Assembly (NCBI RefSeq): GCF_003121295.1
Contig: NZ_PHNC01000029.1
Span: 992,001-1,056,000 of the forward strand
Length of the DNA: 64,000 bases
Source of the DNA: Streptomyces orinoci
GTDB lineage: Bacteria; Actinomycetota; Actinomycetes; Streptomycetales; Streptomycetaceae
Direction: 5' to 3'
The notes under the pieces: model-generated
Seen by the model: only the letters and a program-made list of their open reading frames with translations
What the model was told of the DNA's origin: nothing
The model's database searches: none
Made by a program: the position numbers and the translations under genes
Shown here: positions 7,268 to 15,746 of the stretch, in pieces
Layout: each line of letters begins with the position of its first letter
Position numbering within the stretch: position 1 is the stretch's first letter

Positions 7268-7630
7268 TTACTGGAGGTGGGTGAGCGTCGGGTTCTGCCC
7301 CGCACTTGCGGGAAAGTAGGCCGCGAAGGCCCGGTTGGCGATCAGCCAAGTGCGCAGCTGGGCCTTCGCCGGCGGGTGACAGGCGATCTCGTCTTCGCTG
7401 CCGGCGACCACGCCACGCACTTCCCAACCTTCCACGAGCCTCTCGACCTTGGGCCATGCCTCTCGGTCCGTACAGGTGGTCGTGATGGGGGCGGTGTCGT
7501 AAAGCGCCGCACGTACGACCCAGTCCCTGGCTTCGGCGTGATGGCGCAAGAACGCCATGGCCGCCGTGGGATCGCGGCCGTCCGGAAGGCATGCGTACAG
7601 CACCACAGGGACCCGCGAGGCGTTACTCAC
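7268..7630 (-). CDS. Small protein resembling a serine-recombinase N-terminal fold
   Basis: 120 aa, GTG start at 7630. It has the pattern VVLYACLPDGRDPTAAMAFL, then RHHAEARDWVV and a later WPKVERLVEGWEVRGVVAGS. That order resembles resolvase N-terminal domains (strand, then a helix with an A-x-x-R-D-W core, then the I-x-x-G-x-V-x-G-V-V segment). The catalytic Ser of resolvases is not obvious and there is no DNA-binding C-terminal half, so recombination activity is doubtful. It sits between an XRE regulator and DUF6415 in a run of same-strand genes. Function unknown. Confidence 0.55.
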   Translation of the reverse strand: MSNASRVPVVLYACLPDGRDPTAAMAFLRHHAEARDWVVRAALYDTAPITTTCTDREAWPKVERLVEGWEVRGVVAGSEDEIACHPPAKAQLRTWLIANRAFAAYFPASAGQNPTLTHLQ

Positions 7631-7700
7631 TGGCAGCGTCGGCGAGGTCCCGGCGACGGTTGGTTTCTCCCAGCGTCCGAATCATGCGGTAACCATGCCG

Positions 7701-8903
7701 CTACTCAACGCCGTCATTTACCCCGATGAGTTCGGATACCCGGCGCAGCCGGGCGATGGAAGCCTTGCCCACCTTCTGAACGATGACGCCCGGCAGGGCC
7801 TGGTGGCGAGCCCACTGCGGGGCCTTGGTGAGTGCCTCCTCCAGGGTGTCCAGCGAGGCATCCCACATCCGGGCATCCGCCTGCGCCATCGCCTTGTCCA
7901 GGGCATAGCGATTGCGGGCCGCCTCACTGAGCTGTGCGGTGTCGTGGATCGTGGCGGCGAGGGCAAGTGCCTTGCCGGTCCGGCCGAGTGCAACATTGAT
8001 TCCCACGGCCTGCGTCGATGCCGTTACAGGCCCGAACAGAGTGCCGTGGGAACGGTGTTCCCGTCCCATGCGAGCCGCCGTGGCATGGGATTGCGACAGG
8101 AAGTCGGCCGCTCGTTCCTTGTCCCGCATGCGGGAGGCGACCACCGCCGCGAAGTTGATGTGGCTGCCATAGACAGTGAGTTGTTCCAGGGTCGCCTTCG
8201 AGAACCTGGGCTCGATGTCAACGGCCGCCCGCTCCGCCAGTTTGAGCGCATCGGGCAGCCGTGCGTCCCGCAGGTATACCCAGGAGCGTCCCGATGCCAC
8301 CAGCGCGGGCCGCAGTTCGTCGGCCGAGCGCTCGGCGGCGGACTGGGCGTGCCCGATCGCCGCATAGGCCAGGTCCCGCGCGCCCACCAAGTTGGCCACA
8401 TACGCCGCGATCCGGTAGGCATCGGCCAGCAGCCCCCAGCTCTCGTCCCGCTCGCCGGCGGGTTGGGCGTGCAGATGGGCGGCGGCCTGGCGCACCAGCG
8501 GACCGGCGACCGCCCCAGCCTCTGTGTAATGGCCCTTCCAGTAGAGCCGCCAGGACCGTTCGATCGCGACCCGAAGTTCGGCAGCACTGCCGCATTCCGC
8601 ATCTTCCGGCAGCATTCCGGCCGCCGAGTCGTGCACGGCCTGGGACAGGGCCCGCAGCATCATGCGGTCCTCCTGCTCCATGGCCCGGCGCGGTGCCTGC
8701 TGGCCGAGGATCACGGAGGTATCGACCCCGAGTGCGTCGGCAATCTTCAACAGCGTGGGCAGGCCGAGCTGCTTGTCCTGCTCCGCCTTCTGGATCGTGA
8801 CCAGGGAAAGGTCCGTCATCTCGGCCAGATCGGACTGGCGCACACCCTTGCCGCGCAGGATCTTGATGCGCTCGCCATTGCTGTAGTCGCTCCACTTGGG
8901 CAT
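7701..8903 (-). CDS. XRE-family regulator with TPR-like C-terminal domain
   Basis: 400 aa. The N-terminal HTH (residues about 10-65: LRGKGVRQSDLAEMTDLSLVTIQKAEQDKQLGLPTLLKIADALGV) is a lambda-repressor fold. The rest is helical and TPR-like, with a conserved GTLFGPVTASTQAV segment near residue 300. A paralogue with the same layout lies at 61911-63158 (FGPVTVAMKAL). Such streptomycete regulators are thought to sense a peptide or small ligand through the TPR part. It heads the leftward cluster with 7268-7630 and 6854-7231 and lies divergent from an HTH gene at 9347. Confidence 0.8.
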   Translation of the reverse strand: MPKWSDYSNGERIKILRGKGVRQSDLAEMTDLSLVTIQKAEQDKQLGLPTLLKIADALGVDTSVILGQQAPRRAMEQEDRMMLRALSQAVHDSAAGMLPEDAECGSAAELRVAIERSWRLYWKGHYTEAGAVAGPLVRQAAAHLHAQPAGERDESWGLLADAYRIAAYVANLVGARDLAYAAIGHAQSAAERSADELRPALVASGRSWVYLRDARLPDALKLAERAAVDIEPRFSKATLEQLTVYGSHINFAAVVASRMRDKERAADFLSQSHATAARMGREHRSHGTLFGPVTASTQAVGINVALGRTGKALALAATIHDTAQLSEAARNRYALDKAMAQADARMWDASLDTLEEALTKAPQWARHQALPGVIVQKVGKASIARLRRVSELIGVNDGVE

Positions 8904-9346
8904 GGCCGGTCAACTCCGTTCCGGGAACGTCGCCTGCCCTTGCACGGTACCCATGCCGACGCATCGAGGCCCCTGTTGCTACCCCACTCAGCGTCGGGAA
9001 TCCGTTGCCGAATCGCCTTGCAGGACAAAGGTTTTCCGACTCCCAGTTACGTGATGCCGGCGATCGTTGCGGGAGCGCCCCCTCCCAACTCACCGCGAGC
9101 GCGCCCAGATCGGGGAGTTCAGGACCCGGCTGGCCGCCAACCGGCGAGCCACGACGTCCAGTTAAGGAACCTTGGGGAGAACCGAAACCCCACCAACCCG
9201 GCCCGCTTCACCCCTTCAGGTGACTCGGTGGCAGATGCGCGGAAAAGGGCGGTACGGTCGCCGCACATCCCCAGACAGGACGACGGCCCCCGGCGGGACG
9301 GGCATCCACGCCGAGGGCCTGATCATCCAGGAACAGGACCTTCCCG
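8904..9346. other. Divergent intergenic region, with one doubtful small ORF
   Basis: 443 bases between the XRE regulator and the HTH gene, presumably holding both promoters. A possible 39-residue ORF (+, ATG 9235 to stop 9354) ends GIHAEGLIIQEQDLPDD and overlaps the HTH start by 8 bases. Its last third has coding-like codon use, and it could be a coupled leader. No clear operator or repeat was seen. Confidence 0.35.
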
Positions 9347-10147
9347 ATGACTGACGCACAGCCTACCGTCGAGGCCGCCCCGCCCTGCGGAGTCACCCAC
9401 ATCCGGTACCGCCACACCAAGCACTTCACCGTGGTCGGCAACCACCTCGCCCAGCACCCGGATTTGTCCGCCGTGGCGATCGGCCTCGGGGTCTACATCC
9501 AGTCCCTGCCGAATGGCGCGCCCGTCGGGATCAAGGACCTTGTCCGCCGCTTCCGGGAAGGCGAGATCGTCATTGCCCGTGCGCTGCGCGAACTGGAGTC
9601 GGCCGGGTACCTGGAGCGGACGCGGGTGCGCACCGGTGCCGGGCGGGTGATGACCCGTACCCGGTGGTACGAGCGGCCGGGTGCTCCGCCGCCACCGGTC
9701 GTGGACCTGGTGAAACGGCGCCCGGCGCGGAAGAGCGAGCCGGTGACGGCGCCGGATCCGCTGCCGCCGGTGGACGAACCGGCCGCCGAACTGCTCGCCG
9801 GACTGCGCCGCTTGGACCCTCGGCTGCTGCTGTCGGAGAAGGACGTACGCCGCCTGTCACCGGCCGTGCGCACCTGGCTGAACCGGGGCGTGGGCCCCGC
9901 GCAGATCGCGCGCACGCTGACGGCCGAGCTGCCGCCGACTGGAATCGGCTGGCCCGCCCGCCTGGTGGGCTACCGGCTCACCAACTGGCTGCCGCCCGCG
10001 CTGCCGGTGGTGCCGGTGGCACCGAGGCCCCAACGACCTGTTCCGCCACTGCCGTTCCAGACCTGCGACGGCTGTGAACGGGCCTTCCGGGCAAGCGCGC
10101 CCGGCCGGTGCCGGGAGTGCCGGGAAGCGATGGCGGAGGCGTCCTAG
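9347..10147 (+). CDS. Helix-turn-helix DNA-binding protein of the streptomycete accessory type
   Basis: 266 aa. N-terminal region HIRYRHTKHFTVVGNHLAQHPDLSAVAIGLGVYIQSLPNG, then a winged-helix segment (KDLVRRFREGEIVIARALRELESAGYLERTRVR), a Pro-rich linker, a second helical domain near residues 145-215, and a C-terminal zinc-ribbon-like CDGCERAF with CRECRE. This layout is common in Streptomyces and is linked to replication-initiator-like or regulatory roles, but no member I can name is characterised. ATG at 9347 with AGGA 12 bases upstream. Its stop overlaps the convergent HesB-like gene by four bases. Confidence 0.65.
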   Translation: MTDAQPTVEAAPPCGVTHIRYRHTKHFTVVGNHLAQHPDLSAVAIGLGVYIQSLPNGAPVGIKDLVRRFREGEIVIARALRELESAGYLERTRVRTGAGRVMTRTRWYERPGAPPPPVVDLVKRRPARKSEPVTAPDPLPPVDEPAAELLAGLRRLDPRLLLSEKDVRRLSPAVRTWLNRGVGPAQIARTLTAELPPTGIGWPARLVGYRLTNWLPPALPVVPVAPRPQRPVPPLPFQTCDGCERAFRASAPGRCRECREAMAEAS

Positions 10148-10443
10148 CTGCCCGGAGGGCCCTGTTCCTGCTGAGCAAGAACGAAGGTGCCTTGGCCCTC
10201 GGAGTCCAGTCCGGTGTCGAGAATCTTGTCGTCCAGAAAGGCCGCGGCCTGCGCGTCCAGGAAGATCCGCGATCCCTCGGCAGTCAGGACCTGATCCTGT
10301 TCGGCGGGAGCCGCGGCGACCGTCAACTCCAAGGTCCCGGCATCGTCGGTCGTGGAGAAGCGCAGCCCGGCGTCCGCCGGGGCGCCCTCCGCGCTGGTGA
10401 TCGTGCGAACGGCCTCCGCGGCCGTGGGGGTGAGCATCAACAT
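10144..10443 (-). CDS. HesB/IscA-fold protein lacking the cluster-binding cysteines
   Basis: 99 aa from the ATG at 10443 (AAAGGAG 7 bases upstream). The beta-rich A-type carrier fold is recognisable: LTPTAAEAVRTI at the start, GLRFSTTD and a final ILDTGLDSEGQGTFVLAQ. Canonical IscA/ErpA proteins carry three Cys (one central and a C-terminal CGC), and this protein contains no Cys at all. It therefore probably does not carry an Fe-S cluster, although homologues are usually named HesB. It may be structural or regulatory. It is convergent with 9347-10147. Confidence 0.7.
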   Translation of the reverse strand: MLMLTPTAAEAVRTITSAEGAPADAGLRFSTTDDAGTLELTVAAAPAEQDQVLTAEGSRIFLDAQAAAFLDDKILDTGLDSEGQGTFVLAQQEQGPPGS

Positions 10444-10584
10444 GGTCCGGCTCCTTTCCCGCAACAACACTCCTACACATGTCGCGGGCGTCGGCGATCG
10501 GGTGGAGCGTCGTACTCCCCCAGGGGACTCCTCCGCCGGGCGACGTTCATGCGTGCATACTCCGAACGAGTTACGGTTGGTGCG

Positions 10585-10935
10585 GTGACCAGGGAGATCC
10601 TGCCGGCGCCCGGCGCCGCCCCAGACCAGCACATGACCGTCTCAGGGACGCGGACAGAGCCGCATCTGCGGCTGGACGCCGCCCCCAGGGAGATCACGCA
10701 CCTGGTGTGCTGCCGCGCCCCTTCATGGCGCCGCACGCTGTGCGGGGCGGAATCGGACACCGTCAACGTGGCAGCCGAGACGCTGTGCACCATGTGCGTG
10801 GAGCAGATCGAGACCATGTGGCCCGGCTGGCGGGCGGACCCGGAGTGGTTCTGCCCGGTGGACGGGCGGTCGTGCCCGGACGAGCATGAGATCGACCTGC
10901 GTATCGCCTGGGAGAGCGGTCCCCCGGCCCGGTAG
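10585..10935 (+). CDS. Small Cys-rich protein, probable zinc-binding
   Basis: 116 aa if the GTG at 10585 is used; an ATG at 10633 or 10548 is also possible. The body has CCRAP, LCGAE, LCTMCVEQIETMWPGW and WFCPVDGRSCPDEHEIDLR, giving at least four Cys pairs suited to one or two zinc ribbons. It faces away from the HesB-like gene across 141 bases and precedes the convergent racemase. I do not recognise a characterised family. Confidence 0.5.
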   Translation: MTREILPAPGAAPDQHMTVSGTRTEPHLRLDAAPREITHLVCCRAPSWRRTLCGAESDTVNVAAETLCTMCVEQIETMWPGWRADPEWFCPVDGRSCPDEHEIDLRIAWESGPPAR

Positions 10936-10972
10936 CCCGCCGGGGTGGAGCCGTATGACGGGCCCCGGCCCC

Positions 10973-11671
10973 CTACGGGGCGCCCCCCAACGCCGCCTCG
11001 ACCGCCGCCTGAGCGTGCAGCCGGGCCGTGGGGAAGACCGGGACCGGGCTGTGCTCCCGGCCGATCAGGAGCTCGATCTCGGTGCAGCCGAGGATGATGC
11101 CCTCCGCTCCGGCGGCCACCAGGTCGGCGATGACCCGCTGGTACGCCAGGCGGGACTCCTCTCGGACCTCGCCGAGGCAGAGTTCCTCGTAGATGACGCG
11201 GTGCACCAGGGCACGGCCCGGCTCGTCGGGGATCAGGACGTCCAGGCCGTTGGCCGCCAGGCGGCCCCGGTAGAAGTCCTGCTCCATGGTGAAGGCGGTG
11301 CCCAGCAGCCCAGCCCTGGTGCAGCCCGCGGCCCTGACCGCCTCGGCCGTGGCATCGGCGAGGTGCAGCAGGGGGACGGCGGTCGCGGCGGAGATCTGGT
11401 CCGCGACCTTGTGCATGGTGTTGGTGCACAGGAGGAGCAGGTCGGCACCCGCCGCTTCCAGGGACTTGGCGGCGGCGGCCAGGATCTCGCCCGCCTCCTG
11501 CCAGCGGCCGGCCACCTGGAGGCGTTCGATCTCCGCGAAGTCCACCGAGTACAGCAGGCACTTGGCGGAGTGCAGGCCGCCGAGCCGGTCCCGGGTCAGC
11601 TGATTGAGCAGGCGGTAGTACTCCGCGGTGGACTCCCAGCTCATGCCACCGAGCATTCCGATCGTCTTCAT
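10973..11671 (-). CDS. Aspartate/glutamate racemase family protein
   Basis: 232 aa from the ATG at 11671. It begins MKTIGMLGGMSWESTAEYYRLLN, the family signature. The two catalytic Cys are in LLCTNTMHK (about residue 84) and GIILGCTEIELLI (about residue 193), with a conserved Thr after each. It probably racemises aspartate or glutamate, or a related acid such as hydantoin-derived substrates, without PLP. It follows hutI by 67 bases on the same strand, so it may be read with the histidine-degradation genes, whose end product is glutamate (inference). Confidence 0.85.
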   Translation of the reverse strand: MKTIGMLGGMSWESTAEYYRLLNQLTRDRLGGLHSAKCLLYSVDFAEIERLQVAGRWQEAGEILAAAAKSLEAAGADLLLLCTNTMHKVADQISAATAVPLLHLADATAEAVRAAGCTRAGLLGTAFTMEQDFYRGRLAANGLDVLIPDEPGRALVHRVIYEELCLGEVREESRLAYQRVIADLVAAGAEGIILGCTEIELLIGREHSPVPVFPTARLHAQAAVEAALGGAP

Positions 11672-11738
11672 CGGGTCACTTTCATCGGCGTGTGGTGGTA
11701 GTGCAAGGGAATTCGGGGCAACCGGTCGGAGCTCATGC

Positions 11739-12938
11739 TCAAAGCTCCCGGACGCCCCGTCGCCACACCGCCGACACCAGTGGCACCCCCGGCCGGTAGG
11801 CCAGGTGGACATGGGACGGGGCGTCCAGCAGCGCCAGGTCCGCGCGGGCGCCCGGGGTCAGGCGGCCCACATCGGTGCGGCGCAGGGCCGCCGCGCCGCC
11901 TGCGGTGGCGGACCAGACCGCCTGGTCGGGGGTCATTCCCATGTCCCTTACGGCCAGGGCGATACAGAACGGCATGGAACTGGTGAAGGACGAGCCGGGG
12001 TTGCAGTCCGTGGAGAGCGCCACGGTGACGCCCGCGTCCAGCAGACGGCGCGCGTCGGGCCACTGGGCGCGGGTGGAGAACTCCGCGCCGGGCAGCAGGG
12101 TGGCCACCGTGTCGCCCTGGGCCAGGGCGTCCACGTCGGCGTCGGTGAGGTGGGTGCAGTGGTCGGCGGAGGCGGCGCCCAGTTCCACCGCCAGCTGTAC
12201 GCCGGGGCCGTGGCCCAACTGGTTGGCGTGAACGCGAAGTTGCAGGCCGCGCGCCTTGCCTGCCGTCAGTACGGCACGAGCCTGGTCGCCATCGAAGGCG
12301 CCGCGCTCGCAGAACACATCGATCCAGCGGGCGTACGGGGCACAGGCGTCCAGCATCTCGCCGGTGACCAGGGCGACATAGCCCTCGGGGTCGCCATCGA
12401 ACTCCGGGGCGAGGACATGGGCGCCCAGGTAGGTCACCTCGTCCACCTGGGCGGCCGCAATCCGCAGGGCGCGGGCCTCGTCATAAGTGGTCAGGCCGTA
12501 GCCGGACTTGGTCTCCAGGGTGGTGGTGCCCTGGCGTACCGCCTCGCGCACCAGGCGCACCAGACCGGCCTCCAGGTCCGCGTCGGAGGCGGCGCGGGTG
12601 GCGGCGACGGTGGTGCGGATGCCGCCCGCCCGGTAACTCTCGCCGGACATCCGGGCGTTGAACTCGGCGGTGCGGTCGCCCGCGAAGACCAGGTGGGAGT
12701 GGGAGTCCACAAAGCCGGGGAGGCCGCTGCGGCCGCCGGCGTCCACCCGGTTGTCAGTGGCGGGTGCTTTGCTGGTCTCACCGACCCAGGCGATGCGGTC
12801 TCCGTCGATGACCACCGCGGCGTCCTGGATCAGACCCAGTGGGCCCTTACCGAGGGAGGTGTCGTTGGTGACCAGACTGCTGATGTTGATGATGGCCGTG
12901 GTTGTGGTGGGGGTCGTGGTCACCGTGGCGGTCGTCAT
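11739..12938 (-). CDS. hutI: Imidazolonepropionase
   Basis: 399 aa, ATG at 12938 with GGAAAG upstream. An amidohydrolase-superfamily enzyme: PGFVDSHSHLVFAGDR is the metal-binding HxH, TTTLETKSGYGLT is the hutI signature, and RVHANQLGHGPG, SADHCTHL and STDCNPGSSFTSSMPF supply the remaining metal and substrate residues. It hydrolyses imidazolone-5-propionate to N-formimino-L-glutamate, the third step of histidine degradation. It follows hutF by 50 bases in the same operon. An odd Thr-rich start (MTTATVTTTPTTTT) precedes the domain. Confidence 0.92.
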   Translation of the reverse strand: MTTATVTTTPTTTTAIINISSLVTNDTSLGKGPLGLIQDAAVVIDGDRIAWVGETSKAPATDNRVDAGGRSGLPGFVDSHSHLVFAGDRTAEFNARMSGESYRAGGIRTTVAATRAASDADLEAGLVRLVREAVRQGTTTLETKSGYGLTTYDEARALRIAAAQVDEVTYLGAHVLAPEFDGDPEGYVALVTGEMLDACAPYARWIDVFCERGAFDGDQARAVLTAGKARGLQLRVHANQLGHGPGVQLAVELGAASADHCTHLTDADVDALAQGDTVATLLPGAEFSTRAQWPDARRLLDAGVTVALSTDCNPGSSFTSSMPFCIALAVRDMGMTPDQAVWSATAGGAAALRRTDVGRLTPGARADLALLDAPSHVHLAYRPGVPLVSAVWRRGVREL

Positions 12939-12988
12939 GGGGGCGCTGCTTTCCGTGCGTCGCTTCGGCGTTGGAGTGGGCGTGGGCG

Positions 12989-14362
12989 TCAGTCGTGCAG
13001 GGCGGCGATGGAGTCGGCCAGTTCCCGGGGGACGTCGGGTACCAGCAGGTGCGCTCCATCGCGTACGACATGGCGGCCGCCGACCACGGTATGCCGGATA
13101 TCGGCGCCGGTCGCCGCGAATACGGCCGTTTCCGCAGCGAGTCGCGGGGGTGCGCCCGCGGTGCGTACCGAGTCCAGCGCCACGGTGCTGAAGTCGGCGA
13201 GCGCGCCGGGCTCGATCCGGCCGGCCTCCGGCCAGCCGAGGGTTGCATGGCCGTCGGCGGTGGCGGCGCGGAGCAGGGCGGCGGCGGTCCAGTGGCCCCG
13301 CTTGCCGGTGGCCAGGCGCTCGTTGAGTTCCATGGCGCGGGCCTCCTCCAGCAGGTCGATCACCGCATGGCTGTCGCTGCCCAGGGACAGCGGGCTGCCC
13401 GCCCGCTGGAGCCGGGCGGCGGGGCCGATGCCGTCGGCCAGGTCGCGCTCGGTGGTGGGGCACATACACACCCCGGTGCCGGTGGCCCCCAGGGTGTGGA
13501 TGTCCTCCTCGGTGAGGTGGGTTGCGTGCACGGCGGTGGTACGGGGCCCCAGCACACCGTGGTCGGCCAGCAGCCGGGTGGGGGTGCGGCCGTGGGCGGC
13601 CAGGCATGCCTCGTTCTCGGCGGGCTGCTCGGAGAGGTGGACATGCAGGGCGGCGTCCCGCTCCTGGGCCCAGCCGGCGACGGTGGCCAACTGCCCTGCG
13701 GGCACGGCCCGTACCGAGTGGATGGCGGCGCCGATCCGGGCGTGCGGGGCGGGCTTGAGCGCCTCGGCCCGTTCGGCCCAGGCCTCCGCCGTGCGGTCGG
13801 AGAACCGGAGCTGGTGCGGGTTGGGCGGCTCACCGAAGCCGCTGGAGAGGTAGGCGGTGTCCAGGAGGGTGATACGGATGCCCGCTTCCCCGGCCGCGGC
13901 GATCAGGGCCTCGCCCATGGCGTTGGGGTTGGCGTAGGGCGTGCCGCCGGGGGCGTGGTGGAGGTAGTGGAACTCCCCCACGCAGGTGATTCCGGCCAGC
14001 GCCATCTCGGCGTAGACGGCGCGGGCGAGGGCGAAGTAGCTGTCGGGGGTGAGCCTTTCGGTGACGGAGTACATCACATTGCGCCAGGTCCAGAAGGAGT
14101 CCGGTGCCTGGCCGCCGGTTTCCCGCGTCTGCGGGGCGGCTTGGACGACTCCGCGCAGTGCGCGGTGGAAAGCGTGGCTATGGGCGTTGGCCAAGCCTGG
14201 GACCGTCAGTCCTCGCAGGGCCACCGCGCCCGGCGGTGGGGTGGCGACTCCCTTGCGGACGGCGGCGATCCGGCCGTCGGGGCCCGCCTCGATGGTGACG
14301 CCCGGTTCCACCAGGTCGCCGAGCCAGGCCTGTTCGGCCCAGTAGGTGGTGGTCACCGGCAC
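12989..14362 (-). CDS. hutF: Formimidoylglutamate deiminase
   Basis: 457 aa. The GTG at 14362 overlaps the stop of the upstream amidohydrolase by ten bases, with GGAGGAAC as ribosome site. Amidohydrolase-superfamily motifs: LANAHSHAFHRALRG, AAIHSVRAVP, HVHLSEQPAENEAC, VHATHLTEEDI and LGSDSHAVIDLLEEARAMEL. It converts N-formimino-L-glutamate to N-formyl-L-glutamate and ammonia. This places the organism on the hutF branch of histidine degradation, so an N-formylglutamate deformylase is needed; the co-translated M20 enzyme is the candidate. Confidence 0.9.
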   Translation of the reverse strand: MPVTTTYWAEQAWLGDLVEPGVTIEAGPDGRIAAVRKGVATPPPGAVALRGLTVPGLANAHSHAFHRALRGVVQAAPQTRETGGQAPDSFWTWRNVMYSVTERLTPDSYFALARAVYAEMALAGITCVGEFHYLHHAPGGTPYANPNAMGEALIAAAGEAGIRITLLDTAYLSSGFGEPPNPHQLRFSDRTAEAWAERAEALKPAPHARIGAAIHSVRAVPAGQLATVAGWAQERDAALHVHLSEQPAENEACLAAHGRTPTRLLADHGVLGPRTTAVHATHLTEEDIHTLGATGTGVCMCPTTERDLADGIGPAARLQRAGSPLSLGSDSHAVIDLLEEARAMELNERLATGKRGHWTAAALLRAATADGHATLGWPEAGRIEPGALADFSTVALDSVRTAGAPPRLAAETAVFAATGADIRHTVVGGRHVVRDGAHLLVPDVPRELADSIAALHD

Positions 14363-15540
14363 GCCAGTTCCTCCAGTACCTCGGTGAGTGCGGTCACCCC
14401 GGCCAGGCAGTCGTCCTCGGTGGCCGATTCGGCGGGCGAGTGGGAGACGCCGGTGGGGTTGCGGACGAACAGCATGGCGGTGGGGACGGTTCCGGACAAG
14501 ATCCCCGCGTCATGCCCGGCACCGGTGGGCAGCACGGGTACGTCGCCGAGCAGCTTGGCCAGCCGGTCGCGGAGGTCATGGGCGAACTCCACCACGGGGG
14601 TGAAGGACTCCCGGGTGACCGCTACCCGTACCCCGTCGCGCTGCCCGCGTTCGGTGGCGGCGCGCTCGATCTCGCCGACCACCTCGGCCAAGGTGGCCTC
14701 GTCGGCGGCGCGGGAGTCCAGCCAGCCGCGCACCAGGGAGGCGATGGCGTTGACCCCGTTGGGCTCCACGGTGACCTTGCCGAAGGTGGCCAGGGCCCCG
14801 GCCGGCCGGGCCTTTTTACGGGCGGCCAGCACGGTGTTGGCGTAGGTGAGCATGGGGTCGTGGCGGTCCTCGATACGGGTGGTGCCCGCGTGGTTGGCCT
14901 CGCCATGGAAGTCGAACCGCCAGCGGCCATGCGGCCAGATCGCGGAGGCGACGCCGACGGGGTGCGGTGTCTGTGCCAGGGCGCGGCCCTGTTCGACGTG
15001 GAGCTCCACGAACGCGCCGATGCGGGCGAGGCGTTCGGGGTCGGGGCCGATGGCCTCGGGGTCGTATCCGGCCCGTTCCATGGCCTGCGGGAGGGTGGTG
15101 CCATCGGCGTCGCGCAGGCGGTGCGCGGCCTCGGCGGTCAGCAGGCCGGCGGTCAGCCGGGAGCCGACACAGGCGAGGCCGAAGCGGGCGCCTTCCTCGT
15201 CACCGAAGTTGACGATGGCCAGGGGGCGGGTGGGCTGGGCGCCGCGGGCGCGCAGTTCATCCAGGGCGGCGAAGGAGGAGACCACGCCCAGGGGGCCGTC
15301 GAAGGCGCCGCCGTCGGGGACGGAGTCCAGGTGGGAGCCGGTGACCACGGCGTCACCGGCGGCGGGATCGCCCAGCCAGGCCCACTGGTTGCCGTTCCGG
15401 TCCACCTCGTAGGTCAGCCCGCGGGACTGGGCTTGTGCCTTGAACCACTCACGGCAGTCGGTATCGGCGCCGGTCCAGGCGTAGCGGCGGTATCCGCGGG
15501 TTTCGGGGTTCCGCCCGATAGGGCGAAGGTCCTTCCACAT
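14353..15540 (-). CDS. M20-family amidohydrolase (allantoate amidohydrolase-like)
   Basis: 395 aa from the ATG at 15540. Metal ligands of the M20/allantoate amidohydrolase group are visible: GSHLDSVPDGGAFDGPLGV, NFGDEEGARFG, ELHVEQGRAL and a C-terminal GAGHDAG. The dimerisation domain contains GEANHAGTTR. Such enzymes cleave N-carbamoyl or allantoate-type bonds. Lying between hutU and hutF and overlapping hutF by ten bases, it may instead deformylate N-formylglutamate, filling the HutG role (inference). The start is uncertain: no good ribosome site precedes the ATG, and the region just upstream is a repeat pair that may have replaced the original leader. Confidence 0.85.
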   Translation of the reverse strand: MWKDLRPIGRNPETRGYRRYAWTGADTDCREWFKAQAQSRGLTYEVDRNGNQWAWLGDPAAGDAVVTGSHLDSVPDGGAFDGPLGVVSSFAALDELRARGAQPTRPLAIVNFGDEEGARFGLACVGSRLTAGLLTAEAAHRLRDADGTTLPQAMERAGYDPEAIGPDPERLARIGAFVELHVEQGRALAQTPHPVGVASAIWPHGRWRFDFHGEANHAGTTRIEDRHDPMLTYANTVLAARKKARPAGALATFGKVTVEPNGVNAIASLVRGWLDSRAADEATLAEVVGEIERAATERGQRDGVRVAVTRESFTPVVEFAHDLRDRLAKLLGDVPVLPTGAGHDAGILSGTVPTAMLFVRNPTGVSHSPAESATEDDCLAGVTALTEVLEELACR

Positions 15541-15552
15541 CTCGTGGAAACC

Positions 15553-15739
15553 GGTTGCGGGCAGTCGTGCCGCAGGGCGGCACGGGTGGGCGCAACCCGA
15601 CCCGCGGGCCGCACCCGGCGACGAAACCTGCTCGTGGGACGATCCCGCCGCTGTCGGGTGCCGGCCGGTTGTGCCCACCCTCCCCCAGCTACCGCTGGGA
15701 GGTGCCCCCATCGCCCCAGCGGAACGACTGCCCACAACC
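15553..15739. repeat. Inverted pair of GGTTGYG-ended elements in the hut operon
   Basis: Copy A (15553-15597) is bounded by ggttgcg and cgcaacc. Copy B (15667-15739) is bounded by ggttgtg and cacaacc and lies in the opposite orientation. Both share gggcagtcgt and ccgc blocks with a third copy at 28084-28161. Together they occupy the gap between hutU and the M20 gene, so the hut transcript could fold them into a long hairpin. Confidence 0.7.
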
Positions 15740-15746
15740 TCGTCAG

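Noticed and set aside
11628..14845. Long plus-strand frames of 741 and 647 codons
   Set aside because: Antisense to hutI, hutF and the M20 amidohydrolase, which carry complete motif sets on the minus strand.
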